A stretch of 64,000 nt of DNA from Paenibacillus riograndensis SBR5. Lineage in GTDB: Bacteria > Bacillota > Bacilli > Paenibacillales > Paenibacillaceae. Position 1 is the first letter of the stretch, and the number at the start of each line of letters is the position of its first letter. The notes under the pieces were generated by a model that ran no database searches, was not told where the DNA came from, and worked only from the letters and a program-made list of their open reading frames with translations. The translations under genes were made by a program, and so were the position numbers. This document shows, piece after piece, positions 44,935 through 53,519 of this stretch. The stretch spans positions 3,517,187-3,581,186 of the forward strand of contig NZ_LN831776.1 of assembly GCF_000981585.1 (NCBI RefSeq). Direction: 5' to 3'.

Positions 44935-45006
44935 ATATAAATGGCCGGTCCCATTCGGGCCGCTTAAGGCAACGAGACTGAAGACCATTGGAGGAGGATT
45001 ACCGAA

Positions 45007-46116
45007 ATGAAGAATACAAGACTACTGCTGTTTACCGGTTCCTACGCAAGCGCTGAAGAAAGCGGGGTTCAGGTATTTGAATTCAATGGGGAAGCAGGGG
45101 GCACACTTACCCCTCTCGATCAGGTGCAGGGCATTACTAACCCGACTTTTGTGAACGTAGATGCTGCTGAAGGACGGCTGTATGCTATAGGAGAAAAAGC
45201 TAACGGACAAGGCGGCAAGGAAGGCGAGGTTGTATCCTTTGCAATCAATCCGCAGAACGGCAAGCTCACGGAATTGAACCGCATTTCCACAATGCCTGCT
45301 ACAGGCAGCGGCCAAACGACAACCTGCCACATCTCAAGAGATACCCGCAATGAATTTATTATCGTATGCAGCTATCATGGGGGCCTCGTGGGGCTGGTAT
45401 CCCTGGATCAGAAAGGACTGCCTGTGCGCCTGGAGGATACCGCTGTACATACGGGTCAACGAAACCTGCCCGGGCAGGAGAAGCCCCACCCGCATTCCGC
45501 CATCTTCAGCCCGGACGAGAAATTTCTGTTCGTTTCCGATTTGGGGCTGGATCTGATCCGGACCTATAAAATTAACCGTGATGCGAAGATGCTTGAAGCC
45601 TTGGGCGACACCACGCTGCATGAAGGGGCGGGACCGCGTCATTTCGTCTTTCATCCGGACGGGAAATCCGCTTATGTAATCAATGAGCTGGACAGCACGG
45701 TTACCTCATTCCTGTATGACAGTGCTGCAGGTACACTTCAGACGGTTGAAACGATTTCTACACTGCCTGAAGGCTACCCTGCAGCAAACAACAGCTGTGC
45801 GGAAATCGCCTTGTCTGCTGACGGGCTCTATTTATACGGTTCGAACCGCGGACATGACAGCATTGTGGTTTATGCCGTTGACCCTGCAACCGCCAGACTT
45901 ACACTGGTGGAGCATGTCTCCACACATGGCGGGCATCCGCGCCATTTTGCCCTCACTCCGGACGGCGCATATCTGATAGCCGCTAACCGCGACGGCAATA
46001 ATCTGGTGGTGTTCAGCATTGACCGCGCAAGCGGACGGCTCAGCTTCACCGGAAATACCGCCGCGTTATCCAAACCGGTGTGTGTCAAACCTGCATATTT
46101 TCCGGCGGCCGAATAG
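45007..46116 (+). CDS. pgl: lactonase family protein, 6-phosphogluconolactonase (YkgB/Pgl type)
   Basis: A 369-residue seven-bladed beta-propeller starting at ATG 45007 after GGAGGAGG. The blade motifs are clear: LFTGSYASAEESGVQVFEF, KPHPHSAIFSPDEKFLFVSDLGLD, GPRHFVFHPDGKSAYVINE and GGHPRHFALTPDGAYLIAANRD. Propeller-type 6-phosphogluconolactonases (COG2706) hydrolyse the lactone made by glucose-6-phosphate dehydrogenase in the oxidative pentose-phosphate pathway. Other lactones are possible substrates. A cre site upstream suggests CcpA influence. Transaldolase and rpiA of the same pathway lie at 54 and 57 kb. Confidence 0.88.
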   Translation: MKNTRLLLFTGSYASAEESGVQVFEFNGEAGGTLTPLDQVQGITNPTFVNVDAAEGRLYAIGEKANGQGGKEGEVVSFAINPQNGKLTELNRISTMPATGSGQTTTCHISRDTRNEFIIVCSYHGGLVGLVSLDQKGLPVRLEDTAVHTGQRNLPGQEKPHPHSAIFSPDEKFLFVSDLGLDLIRTYKINRDAKMLEALGDTTLHEGAGPRHFVFHPDGKSAYVINELDSTVTSFLYDSAAGTLQTVETISTLPEGYPAANNSCAEIALSADGLYLYGSNRGHDSIVVYAVDPATARLTLVEHVSTHGGHPRHFALTPDGAYLIAANRDGNNLVVFSIDRASGRLSFTGNTAALSKPVCVKPAYFPAAE

Positions 46117-46142
46117 TCCCCGGTGAATCCTGCTCTGTGCTA

Positions 46143-46190
46143 AATACAAGGATGATGTTTTTTTGTTGGAGATGAAGATTCCTTATATTT
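46143..46190. repeat. AAATACAAGGAT inverted module related to the 30.1-kb hairpin
   Basis: AAATACAAGGAT pairs imperfectly with ATTCCTTATATTT. Same type as the repeat at 30091-30137. Confidence 0.4.
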
Positions 46191-46196
46191 CAAGCA

Positions 46197-46234
46197 AAAG
46201 GAACACCGGAGCATAAAGCTCCGGTGTTCCTTTT
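46197..46234. terminator. bidirectional terminator between lactonase and hfq-like genes
   Basis: AAAAGGAACACCGGAGC pairs with GCTCCGGTGTTCCTTTT around ATAAA. Confidence 0.85.
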
Positions 46235-46280
46235 GAAAGGGGCTGTAATTCCAGATTAACGGGAAAGCTGGACTGAAGGC

Positions 46281-46502
46281 TTATTTAAGCGAGACAGGCT
46301 TCAGCGGTACAACTGTAGAGACGGCTGATTTGAACAGCACATTTTGTCTGCCGTCACCTTGCCCCTGCAAAGTGATCGTATAGGCATCATAAGAGGTTAC
46401 AAGTCCCTGCATTTTAACTCCATTGGTTGTAAAGATCGTCACGGGAACCTTGGTTGAGATGCATTGGTTCAACAAACGCTCCTGTAATTTCAGAGTTTCC
46501 AC
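46281..46502 (-). CDS. hfq: Hfq-like Sm-fold RNA chaperone, divergent paralogue
   Basis: A 73-residue protein with the Hfq layout: N-terminal helix with LQERLLNQC, Sm1 region VPVTIFTTNGVKMQGLVTSYDAYTITL and Sm2 region NVLFKSAVSTVVP. Hfq hexamers bind small RNAs and AU-rich mRNA. The Sm2 hallmark YKHA reads FKSA here, so the histidine that contacts uridine in the proximal RNA-binding site is replaced by Ser, and a GDGRQ loop is inserted before it. It is not next to miaA, the usual neighbour of hfq, and is divergent from a PAP2 phosphatase gene. Probably a second, specialised Hfq. Confidence 0.8.
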   Translation of the reverse strand: METLKLQERLLNQCISTKVPVTIFTTNGVKMQGLVTSYDAYTITLQGQGDGRQNVLFKSAVSTVVPLKPVSLK

Positions 46503-46615
46503 TTTGGCAGCACTCCATCTTTTTTATGAATTGTCTTCCAGGACATTATACCACGGGTAAGACCTCATCTGGAAATAGGGTCATCCGGCTTAAATTGGAC
46601 AAGGGGGTAGTTATA

Positions 46616-47269
46616 CTGCAATACCAATACTGGTCAAGAGGTTTTCGGGGGTTTACCGGTTTTTTTCTGGTTTTTGTTGTAATCGCTGTGTTTGTGAAAA
46701 TGGACCGGATCTCCGGGTTTGACAACTTCATGATTCATACCGTGCAGTCCGCGGAATCCCCGGGATTGACTTCCCTGGCCAAGGGATTGTCCCTGATAGG
46801 CTCGTCCAAGCTTGCCATCGGCATTTCATTACTGGCAATGGTGCTGCTGTACTTTGTGCTGAAGCACCGTATCGAGCTGATTCTGTTTCTTGCAGTCGGG
46901 GCAGGCTCACAGCTGCTGAACACCTGGATGAAGCTGTGGTTTCACCGGGAACGCCCGAATATCCACCGCCTGATTGAACAGGCCGGATACAGCTTTCCAA
47001 GCGGGCATTCCATGGCGGCGTTCTCGCTGTATGGCATCATTGCGTACCTGCTGTGGCGGCATATGCGCAGGAGAAGCGAACGGATTCTGTTCATTCTGTT
47101 CACAGTGCTTATGACGGGGGGGATTGGCTGGAGCCGTGTCTATCTGGGGGTACACTACCCAAGTGATGTCATCGGTGGATATGCGGCCAGCGGAGCCTGG
47201 ATGATGTTATGCATTGCCTGCTTTGAGGCCTACCGGAATTCCCGGAAGAGCAAGAAGCGCCTGCCATAA
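46616..47269 (+). CDS. PAP2 family phosphatase, start uncertain
   Basis: A six-helix membrane phosphatase of 217 residues if it starts at CTG 46616, which lies 8 bases after AAGGGGG; TTG 46595 (224 residues) and an ATG at 46454 are in frame but lack a good ribosome site, and the latter runs back into hfq. The catalytic motifs of PAP2 are complete: KLWFHRERP, YSFPSGHSMA and SRVYLGVHYPSDVIGG. Such enzymes dephosphorylate undecaprenyl pyrophosphate, phosphatidylglycerol phosphate or related lipids on the outer membrane face. Monocistronic; convergent with the gene at 47340. Confidence 0.85.
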   Translation: MQYQYWSRGFRGFTGFFLVFVVIAVFVKMDRISGFDNFMIHTVQSAESPGLTSLAKGLSLIGSSKLAIGISLLAMVLLYFVLKHRIELILFLAVGAGSQLLNTWMKLWFHRERPNIHRLIEQAGYSFPSGHSMAAFSLYGIIAYLLWRHMRRRSERILFILFTVLMTGGIGWSRVYLGVHYPSDVIGGYAASGAWMMLCIACFEAYRNSRKSKKRLP

Positions 47270-47303
47270 AAAAGCGGATTCCCGTTCGCATGGGAATCCG
47301 CTT
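47267..47303 (-). terminator. terminator of the 47340-47825 gene
   Basis: AAGCGGATTCCC (47272-47283) pairs with GGGAATCCGCTT; the minus strand then has TTTTTT. Confidence 0.8.
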
Positions 47304-47339
47304 GTCCGCCATATGAATATACCCGTTCTGCCAGGTGCT

Positions 47340-47825
47340 TCAGCGTTTTATGGACTGCTGGAATTGATTTATCCGGTTGATGCCCAGCTTCAGAAGTGCC
47401 GGAAGTCCGGCTTTCAGCTTCTCTGCCTCACCCTGGGTCAGACGGCCATCTTTGATGGAAGTCTCAAGCTTCATGACTGCCGCTTCACTCAGCTTTTGGA
47501 GGTATTGCTCTTCAGTCCAGCCTTTCTTCTCTTTGGCCAGCGCATACAAGGTTGTACCTGACTTCAGGCTGCGGATCAGCTCATGACGGTCCATCTCCAG
47601 CAGCTTGGACGTTTCACTGATAATGAAATGCCCGCCTCCGGCCCGGAAGTCTTTGTCGGTGCCTGGGGGATGGGGATGACGGTGGTTCTGATCAGCCCGG
47701 ACTGCTGAATCGGGAGCGGTTGCAGGTGTACTGCTGACAGCATTTTCCGCAAAAGCGGCAGCGGGAGCCAGGCAGAGCAGAAGCGCTGCAGCGAAGGCTG
47801 TAATTCTTTTGACATTGTTGCTCAT
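47340..47825 (-). CDS. secreted protein of unknown function
   Basis: A 161-residue exported protein with a clear signal peptide (MSNNVKRITAFAAALLLC, then LAPAAAFAE with cleavage after AFA). The mature part has a His/Pro-rich linker (NHRHPHPPG) and a helical C-terminal half, SETSKLLEMDRHELIRSLKSG ... GWTEEQYLQKLSEAAVMKL, that reads like the small helical DUF-type domains seen in Bacillus YckD-like proteins. I do not recognise a defined family. Start ATG 47825, with a GAGGTGA ribosome site. Monocistronic. Confidence 0.65.
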   Translation of the reverse strand: MSNNVKRITAFAAALLLCLAPAAAFAENAVSSTPATAPDSAVRADQNHRHPHPPGTDKDFRAGGGHFIISETSKLLEMDRHELIRSLKSGTTLYALAKEKKGWTEEQYLQKLSEAAVMKLETSIKDGRLTQGEAEKLKAGLPALLKLGINRINQFQQSIKR

Positions 47826-48031
47826 GATTCACCTCGTACATGGATTTGTGGGGGGACTGCTGTATTCAGTATTCCCCGAAAGCTGAAAGCATCCTGAAAG
47901 CCGGCTTAAGCCACACTAAAATTCGCCAGTCTGCTTCCTGGGTAATAATGTCTGTACATTCTTAGAAATGAACCAAAACAGATCAGGATATACATATTTG
48001 TACGAAGTAATATCGATTAGGAGGGATGGAT

Positions 48032-49063
48032 TTGGCTTTTGGCGCCCGCATACTCAAAACCGGATTGGCCGTAACACTTGCACTTTATCTATCCGCTCTG
48101 TTGCAATTCTCTTCTCCTGTAGGCGCAGCGATTGCGGCGATATTTGCGATGCAGCCCTCGATCTACAGATCCTGGCGGTACTTTCTGGATCAGATTCAGA
48201 CGAGTACCATAGGCGCGGTACTGGCGCTGCTGGGCGGAATGCTGCTGTCCAATGAGCCGATTGCCGTCGGGCTGGTATGTATTCTGGTGATTATGATCAG
48301 TATGAAAATGAAACGGGCCGATACGATCGGATTGACCCTGGTCACTGTAATTTCGGTCATGGAAGCCTCAGGGCAATGGGAGTTTGCGTTAACCCGCTTT
48401 CTGCTGACGCTGACCGGTATTGTCGCTGCTTTTATTATCAATATAGCCGTATTTCCTCCGCAGCCGCGGAAGCAGTACATCCAGCAGATTGAAAATGTAT
48501 TCGGCAGCCTGTCGCTGCTGCTGCGGACGGCTGTGTCGCATGAGATGAAGGAGAGTGTCTTCCGCGACGAAAAAAATGCGCTGGAGGCCTCTATCCGGTC
48601 GCTTGCGGATAAGTACGCTTTGTTCGAGGAAGAACAAAAACAGCTCCGCCGGGCCAAATACAGCCAGACCCGGCAGATGGTGGTCTATAAGAACCTGCTG
48701 GCGTCGCTGCAGAAAGGGTTTGAAGTGCTGGAGGCGGTAGACCGGCATTACTTCCAGGCGGAGCGCACCGGGAAGACCGATGAGCTGTTTGACCGTCATC
48801 TGGAGCAATTGATCAAATACCATGAGACTATTCTGCTCAAGTTCGAAGACAAGCTGAAACCGGGAGCGAACGATATTGACCCGCTGGCGGAAGATAACGA
48901 CCGCTTTCTCCAAGCGGCAATCAACGGTTATGATGCTGAGAAGGCCGGCCAGCTGCGCCTCTCTGTAGTGGCGGCTGCAATTTATGATTACGGATACCAG
49001 CTGGAGCGGCTGGATAAGGTTGCGGATCAGATTAACCGGCTTTCTGCCGAGGAGAAGGAATAA
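48032..49063 (+). CDS. FUSC/aromatic acid exporter family protein
   Basis: A 343-residue protein. TTG 48032 is preferred because the AGGAGGG ribosome site ends 6 bases before it, whereas ATG 48026 touches it directly; the protein then starts MAFGARILKTGLAVTLALYL, the usual opening of the family. Four to five N-terminal helices (to about residue 145) are followed by a cytoplasmic helical domain of about 195 residues. The group (ArAE_1, DUF939 type) is proposed to export aromatic acids or other weak acids; experimental support in Bacillota is limited. Monocistronic. Confidence 0.85.
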   Translation: MAFGARILKTGLAVTLALYLSALLQFSSPVGAAIAAIFAMQPSIYRSWRYFLDQIQTSTIGAVLALLGGMLLSNEPIAVGLVCILVIMISMKMKRADTIGLTLVTVISVMEASGQWEFALTRFLLTLTGIVAAFIINIAVFPPQPRKQYIQQIENVFGSLSLLLRTAVSHEMKESVFRDEKNALEASIRSLADKYALFEEEQKQLRRAKYSQTRQMVVYKNLLASLQKGFEVLEAVDRHYFQAERTGKTDELFDRHLEQLIKYHETILLKFEDKLKPGANDIDPLAEDNDRFLQAAINGYDAEKAGQLRLSVVAAAIYDYGYQLERLDKVADQINRLSAEEKE

Positions 49064-49165
49064 TCATAGCCTGCTTTTGAGCAGCACAGCGTTGACTGTC
49101 AAGCATGTATTGGCGCATACTTTATAGTATATAGCCAGGAAGATCAATGTTTGGTCATAGCAAAA

Positions 49166-49191
49166 GATCCGGCCCCTGAAGGGACCGGATC
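49166..49191. terminator. hairpin GATCCGG-CCCC-TGAA-GGGA-CCGGATC
   Basis: A 7-bp perfect outer stem with a CCC/GGG inner stem. On the minus strand it is followed by TTTT, on the plus strand by no T run. It may terminate antisense or read-through transcription in the 277-bp gap before helD; the remainder of that gap is AT-rich. Confidence 0.4.
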
Positions 49192-49340
49192 ATTATGTAT
49201 CTCGGATAAAGAGACTTGAAAAAGGATGCAGCGCTTGCTAATATAAATGAATATCGGAAAAATAATGAAAAAAAGTAAAATAAATTTAATCATAGCATAG
49301 GCGAGAATAAATATCAACCTTCCGAAGGGGATGAATTGCA

Positions 49341-51698
49341 ATGGAGAAGCATGATAGCGAGTGGGAAGAAGAGCAGAATCGGGTAAACGGAATTACAAAG
49401 CTGCTGTCAGCCCATATCAGACGGCTATCCGATGAGCTTGGTCTTCATCGCAGTGATGTTGTGGATATGCGCAAAGACTTCTGGGAAGAGGTTACAGTGA
49501 ACTTCAGCAGCCCGGATGATCTTGGAGAAACCTCGACAAGCCTGCGGCAGCAGGCGCAAATTCTGAATGAACGGGAACGCCATCATCTGCAGTCAAGCAA
49601 AGCGCTCAAAAAATATAGAAAACTTGTCGTATCGCCTTATTTTGGACGGATTGATTTTAAAGAGACAGCGGATGCAGAAGCAGAACGGATTTATCTGGGC
49701 ATCGGCTCGCTGATGGAGGATAACGGCTCGTTCCTGATATACGACTGGCGCGCTCCCATCTCAAGCCTGTATTATGACGGGGCTCCGGGTCCGGCAGCCT
49801 ATGAAACACCAGGCGGGCTTGTCTCCGGCACCATGGAGCTGAAACGCCAATTCGTGATCGATAACGGCACGATTGAGGTCATGTTCGATACAGGTGTCAC
49901 CATCGGCGACGAACTGCTTCAGCAGGTACTCAGCCACAGTGCGGACGACCGGATGAAAAGTATTGTTGCGACGATCCAAAAGGAGCAGAATGCCATTATC
50001 CGCAATGACCGGAGCCGGATGCTGGTCGTGCAGGGTGCAGCAGGCAGCGGGAAAACCTCTGCCGCGCTGCAGCGCGTCGCTTATCTGCTCTACAAATACC
50101 GCGAGGTGCTGCAGGCGGACCAAATGCTGCTGTTTTCGCCGAATCCGCTTTTTAACAGCTATGTATCCACTGTACTGCCGGAGCTGGGTGAAGAAAATAT
50201 GCAGCAGACGACGTTCCAGATGTATCTTGAGCACCGTCTGGGCCAGGAGTTTGAGCTGGAGGATGTTTTCAGCCAGACAGAAAGCCTGCTGAATGCCCCG
50301 GAAGGGCCTGAGGCGGCTACGCGGAGAGCAGGAATTACTTACAAGTCATCTGTGGCTTTTTTGGATGTGATCCGGCGTTACGTCAATCTGCTGGAGCATG
50401 AGGGGATGCTGTTTAAACCGCTTGTATTTCAAGGCCGGGCAGTCGTCAGTAAAGAAGAAATGCAGCAAAAATTCTACAGCTTTGATCCCGGAATTAAACT
50501 GGCGAACCGGATTGATCTGATGACGGGCTGGCTGCTCAAAAAAATCGCTGCATACAGTGTGGAAGAGCGGGAAGCGCAGTGGGTGGAGGACCAGATTGAG
50601 CTGCTGGATTCCAGTGACTATCAACGGGCATACAATATGCTCCGCCGCAAGGGCGGGGGCCGGAATGACAGCTTTGATGACTTTGATATGGAGAAAACGG
50701 TGCTGGCCCGGTATATTGTCAGCCAGCGTCTGAAGCCGCTGCGCGGCTGGACCAAACGGGGAAGGTTCGTGGATGTGAAGGGGCTGTACAGCCTGCTTTT
50801 TGCTGACCGTGAGTTAATGGAGCGCCTGGGCAACGGCCGGGAGCTGCCGGAAGCCTGGGACGCTATCTGCCGCCAGACGGTGGCGTCTTTGAGCCGGAAC
50901 GAGCTTGCCTATGAAGATGCCACACCTTTTCTCTATCTGAAGGAACTGAGCCAGGGCTTCCGCACCAATACGCAAATCCGTCATGTGATCGTCGATGAGG
51001 TGCAGGATTATTCCCCGTTCCAGCTAGAATTCATGCGCCGCCTGTTTCCCCGGGCCAAAATGACGGTGCTTGGTGATCTCAATCAGGCGATTTATGCCCA
51101 GGGTGAGGTGCTTGGTGATCTGGGCGGGCTGGTCAGCGTCTACGGCCGGGAGAATACAGAGGTCATCTCCTTGACCCGCAGCTATCGCTCCACCTATGAG
51201 ATTGTTGAATTTACGCGTTCGATGATTCCCGGCGGGGAAAAGATCGTCCCCTTCAACCGGCGGGGAGAATCACCGCTGCTGACGGTTGTGGACAACGAGG
51301 AGGGTCTGCTTGGTTCAATTGAGCAGGATGTGCTGAATCTTCACTCCATGGGCTATCATTACGTGGCGGTAATCTGCAAAACGGCAGAGGAGAGTGCACG
51401 GGTCCATGCCAAGCTGCAGAACAGGCTTCCGGTCAGGCTGGTTACGAAGGATACGCCCAATTTTCAAAAAGGGACCCTGGTGCTGCCCGCATATTTGGCC
51501 AAGGGCGTGGAGTTTGATGCCGTCATCATTTATGACGGCTCCGAGGCTAAATATGGCCGGGAAAGCGAACGCAAGCTGTTCTATACCGCTTGCACCCGGG
51601 CTATGCATCTGCTGCATATTTACAGCCTGGGCCAGCCGAATCATTTTCTGCCCGCCGAAGTCCGCGAGTCGGCAGCTGCCGGAGTTATGCAGCGTTGA
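49341..51698 (+). CDS. helD: HelD, RNA polymerase recycling ATPase (UvrD/Rep-like)
   Basis: A 785-residue SF1-type ATPase starting at ATG 49341 after AAGGGGATG. The N-terminal ~170 residues are charged and helical (HelD-specific arm reaching into RNA polymerase). ATPase motifs: Walker A GAAGSGKTSAA, motif II VDEVQDYSPFQ, motif III VLGDLNQAIYA, motif IV region SLTRSYRST and motif VI YTACTRAMHLL. HelD pries stalled RNA polymerase from DNA using ATP and gives rifampicin tolerance in some species. The length fits B. subtilis HelD (774). It is monocistronic with a strong terminator. Confidence 0.92.
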   Translation: MEKHDSEWEEEQNRVNGITKLLSAHIRRLSDELGLHRSDVVDMRKDFWEEVTVNFSSPDDLGETSTSLRQQAQILNERERHHLQSSKALKKYRKLVVSPYFGRIDFKETADAEAERIYLGIGSLMEDNGSFLIYDWRAPISSLYYDGAPGPAAYETPGGLVSGTMELKRQFVIDNGTIEVMFDTGVTIGDELLQQVLSHSADDRMKSIVATIQKEQNAIIRNDRSRMLVVQGAAGSGKTSAALQRVAYLLYKYREVLQADQMLLFSPNPLFNSYVSTVLPELGEENMQQTTFQMYLEHRLGQEFELEDVFSQTESLLNAPEGPEAATRRAGITYKSSVAFLDVIRRYVNLLEHEGMLFKPLVFQGRAVVSKEEMQQKFYSFDPGIKLANRIDLMTGWLLKKIAAYSVEEREAQWVEDQIELLDSSDYQRAYNMLRRKGGGRNDSFDDFDMEKTVLARYIVSQRLKPLRGWTKRGRFVDVKGLYSLLFADRELMERLGNGRELPEAWDAICRQTVASLSRNELAYEDATPFLYLKELSQGFRTNTQIRHVIVDEVQDYSPFQLEFMRRLFPRAKMTVLGDLNQAIYAQGEVLGDLGGLVSVYGRENTEVISLTRSYRSTYEIVEFTRSMIPGGEKIVPFNRRGESPLLTVVDNEEGLLGSIEQDVLNLHSMGYHYVAVICKTAEESARVHAKLQNRLPVRLVTKDTPNFQKGTLVLPAYLAKGVEFDAVIIYDGSEAKYGRESERKLFYTACTRAMHLLHIYSLGQPNHFLPAEVRESAAAGVMQR

Positions 51699-51727
51699 GG
51701 GAGCCAGAATAGAATATCATGATAAAC

Positions 51728-51768
51728 AAAGACCGCCCCGGGATCAGAGATCATAGGGCGGTCTTTTT
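51728..51768 (+). terminator. terminator of helD
   Basis: AAAGACCGCCC pairs with GGGCGGTCTTT, then TTT. A-run on the other side too. Confidence 0.85.
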
Positions 51769-51830
51769 GAAAATATAAGAATTTACTCACAGGAATATAC
51801 GCAATGCAGGAGGATAGGGCTCCATCCGCA

Positions 51831-52025
51831 GGTGCTAGTTGGAAAAAGGGAACTTATTTTTCCGGAAATTAAGAAATCCTGAGTGAAGTGGAAAAAGTAA
51901 ACTTAATTGGGCTACATTTTTGGTCCAATGGCGAAATGGGCTGAATTAGTGTCCCTTTTTCCACTTCATCTGCCCGCGGGCAGAGTACTTCGGCAAATTA
52001 GTGTCCCTTATTCCACTAAAAGAGT
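51831..52025. repeat. dispersed 51-bp-period repeat element, copy C
   Basis: GGAAAAAG at 51841 and 51890, and inverted CTTTTTCC at 51955 and CTTATTCC at 52007 (spacings 49 and 52 bp). Sequence closely follows copies A and B. The 588-bp gap 51699-52286 between convergent genes holds this, the helD terminator and the flank module below. Confidence 0.85.
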
Positions 52026-52215
52026 TGCCGTAGGATTCATGGGGAGTCGTTCTCCAGGTAACGCTAGAACCAAGACGGCTGCGCTGTCCCGTGGAGGACC
52101 CCACAGCCGTTTTGGTTCAAATATAAGAATTAATATGTTTCACGCTATAAATTATCCTTCTATTTCTCGCTGAAACACCCCGTCCTTTAAAAGGACGGCG
52201 TAGCCGTTTCCACTT
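52026..52215. repeat. flanking module shared with the 30.5-30.65 and 30.06-30.2 kb region
   Basis: ACCAAGACGGCTGCGCTGTC, then AAATATAAGAAT...TATCCTTCTATTT with GTTTCACGC and CGCTGAAAC, then GTCCTTTAAAAGGACGGC-GTA-GCCGTTTCC. The same blocks occur downstream and upstream of repeat copy A in a different order. Confidence 0.7.
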
Positions 52216-52286
52216 GTTACCGTATCGGCCGGATGATGGATAGAATCACTTTAAGCGAGAGGGTATACAAGGAACAGCTTAAGCGT

Positions 52287-53507
52287 TTATTTGGCCACAG
52301 AGTGGCTCGTGGAATTTTTTGGCGCAGGTTTTTGGCGGTTATAACGTTTAGCGATCAGCAGGGTTGTATATATCAACAGCAGCAGAACGGGTGCCAGTGC
52401 TGAATACCGGTACATGACGCCAAAGCTGGTGTACAGTGCAATGGAGCCGAGGATCATGGTTCCAATCGCTACACCGAGATCCAGCGAGTTGAAGAACATG
52501 CCGTTCGCCGTCCCGCGCTGCCGGGGCTCCACGGACTGGATCATCCAGGTCTGCAATGCGGGCTGCATCGAACCGAAGCCGATTCCGTAACAAAGGGCGG
52601 CCGGAAACAGTGCAGCCGTTGAGGAAGCGAAGGAGAGCTGCAGCAGTCCTGCAACTATGAAGAGACTCCCCGGAATGAGCAGGGCAGGAGGGCCGAAACG
52701 GTCGTAAATTTTACCGGAGAGCGGCCGTACAACTACAATCGCTACAGCATTGAACAGAAAGAAGTAAGCGATGTGTTCCAGATGGGCCTCGGCACCGTAG
52801 AGCGCCAGAAAACCCAGCAGTCCGCCATAGGAGACAGACAGCAGAAAGTTAAGCAGGCAGGGAATAAACAATCTCCGGAAGGTGCCGCCCCTGATTTCTG
52901 CTACCGGCGGGGCTGCCGGCTCCTTATGGTGTGCCGGCAGCTTCCTGGTCAGGCGGTAGCTGAGCGGCAAAATCAGCACCAGTGCTGCAGCAGTGCTGAT
53001 CAGCAGCGAGCCAAAGCCTGGCCCCTGCAGCAGACTAAGTCCGATCAGCGGGCCGGCGGACATGGCTAGGCTTGTGGACAGGCCGAAGTAGCCCATGCCT
53101 TCGCCCATCCGGCGGATCGGGATAATGTCGGAGGCCATCGTCGGAAATGCGGTGCTGGCCATGCCGAAGCCTATTCCGAACAGCATCCGCAGGAGCAGGA
53201 GTGCAAGAATGCTTCCTGCCCAGTAATAGCCGATTACGGCAGTTATGGAAACGGCCAGACCCAGGAAGATCAGCAGATTGCGGCCGCCTTTTTCCATCGC
53301 TTTGCCGGAGAACAGCCGGGATGCGATAGCGCTCAGTGCAAACAGGCTGGTCACAAGACTGACTTGTACGGAAGAAGCCTGCAGCGTTCCTTCGGCATAA
53401 GCCGGGAGGGTGGAGAGAGTCATCTGCAGGCCCATGAACAGCAGCAGATTGCAAAGGGTGAGAGTTATAAATGATGATGTCCATAGTCGTTCAGATGAAT
53501 GATTCAA
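52287..53507 (-). CDS. MFS efflux-type transporter
   Basis: A 406-residue, 12-helix major facilitator protein read from TTG 53507 (AGGAG 9 bases upstream). The N-terminal half carries the loop motif SRLFSGKAMEKGGRN and the motif-C-like GLSTSLAMSAGPLIGL found in drug:proton antiporters; the second half has RPLSGKIYDRFG. It likely exports a small molecule. The marR gene ends 13 bases upstream, so the two form an operon. Substrate unknown. Confidence 0.88.
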   Translation of the reverse strand: MNHSSERLWTSSFITLTLCNLLLFMGLQMTLSTLPAYAEGTLQASSVQVSLVTSLFALSAIASRLFSGKAMEKGGRNLLIFLGLAVSITAVIGYYWAGSILALLLLRMLFGIGFGMASTAFPTMASDIIPIRRMGEGMGYFGLSTSLAMSAGPLIGLSLLQGPGFGSLLISTAAALVLILPLSYRLTRKLPAHHKEPAAPPVAEIRGGTFRRLFIPCLLNFLLSVSYGGLLGFLALYGAEAHLEHIAYFFLFNAVAIVVVRPLSGKIYDRFGPPALLIPGSLFIVAGLLQLSFASSTAALFPAALCYGIGFGSMQPALQTWMIQSVEPRQRGTANGMFFNSLDLGVAIGTMILGSIALYTSFGVMYRYSALAPVLLLLIYTTLLIAKRYNRQKPAPKNSTSHSVAK

Positions 53508-53519
53508 AGGGGTTGTCTC

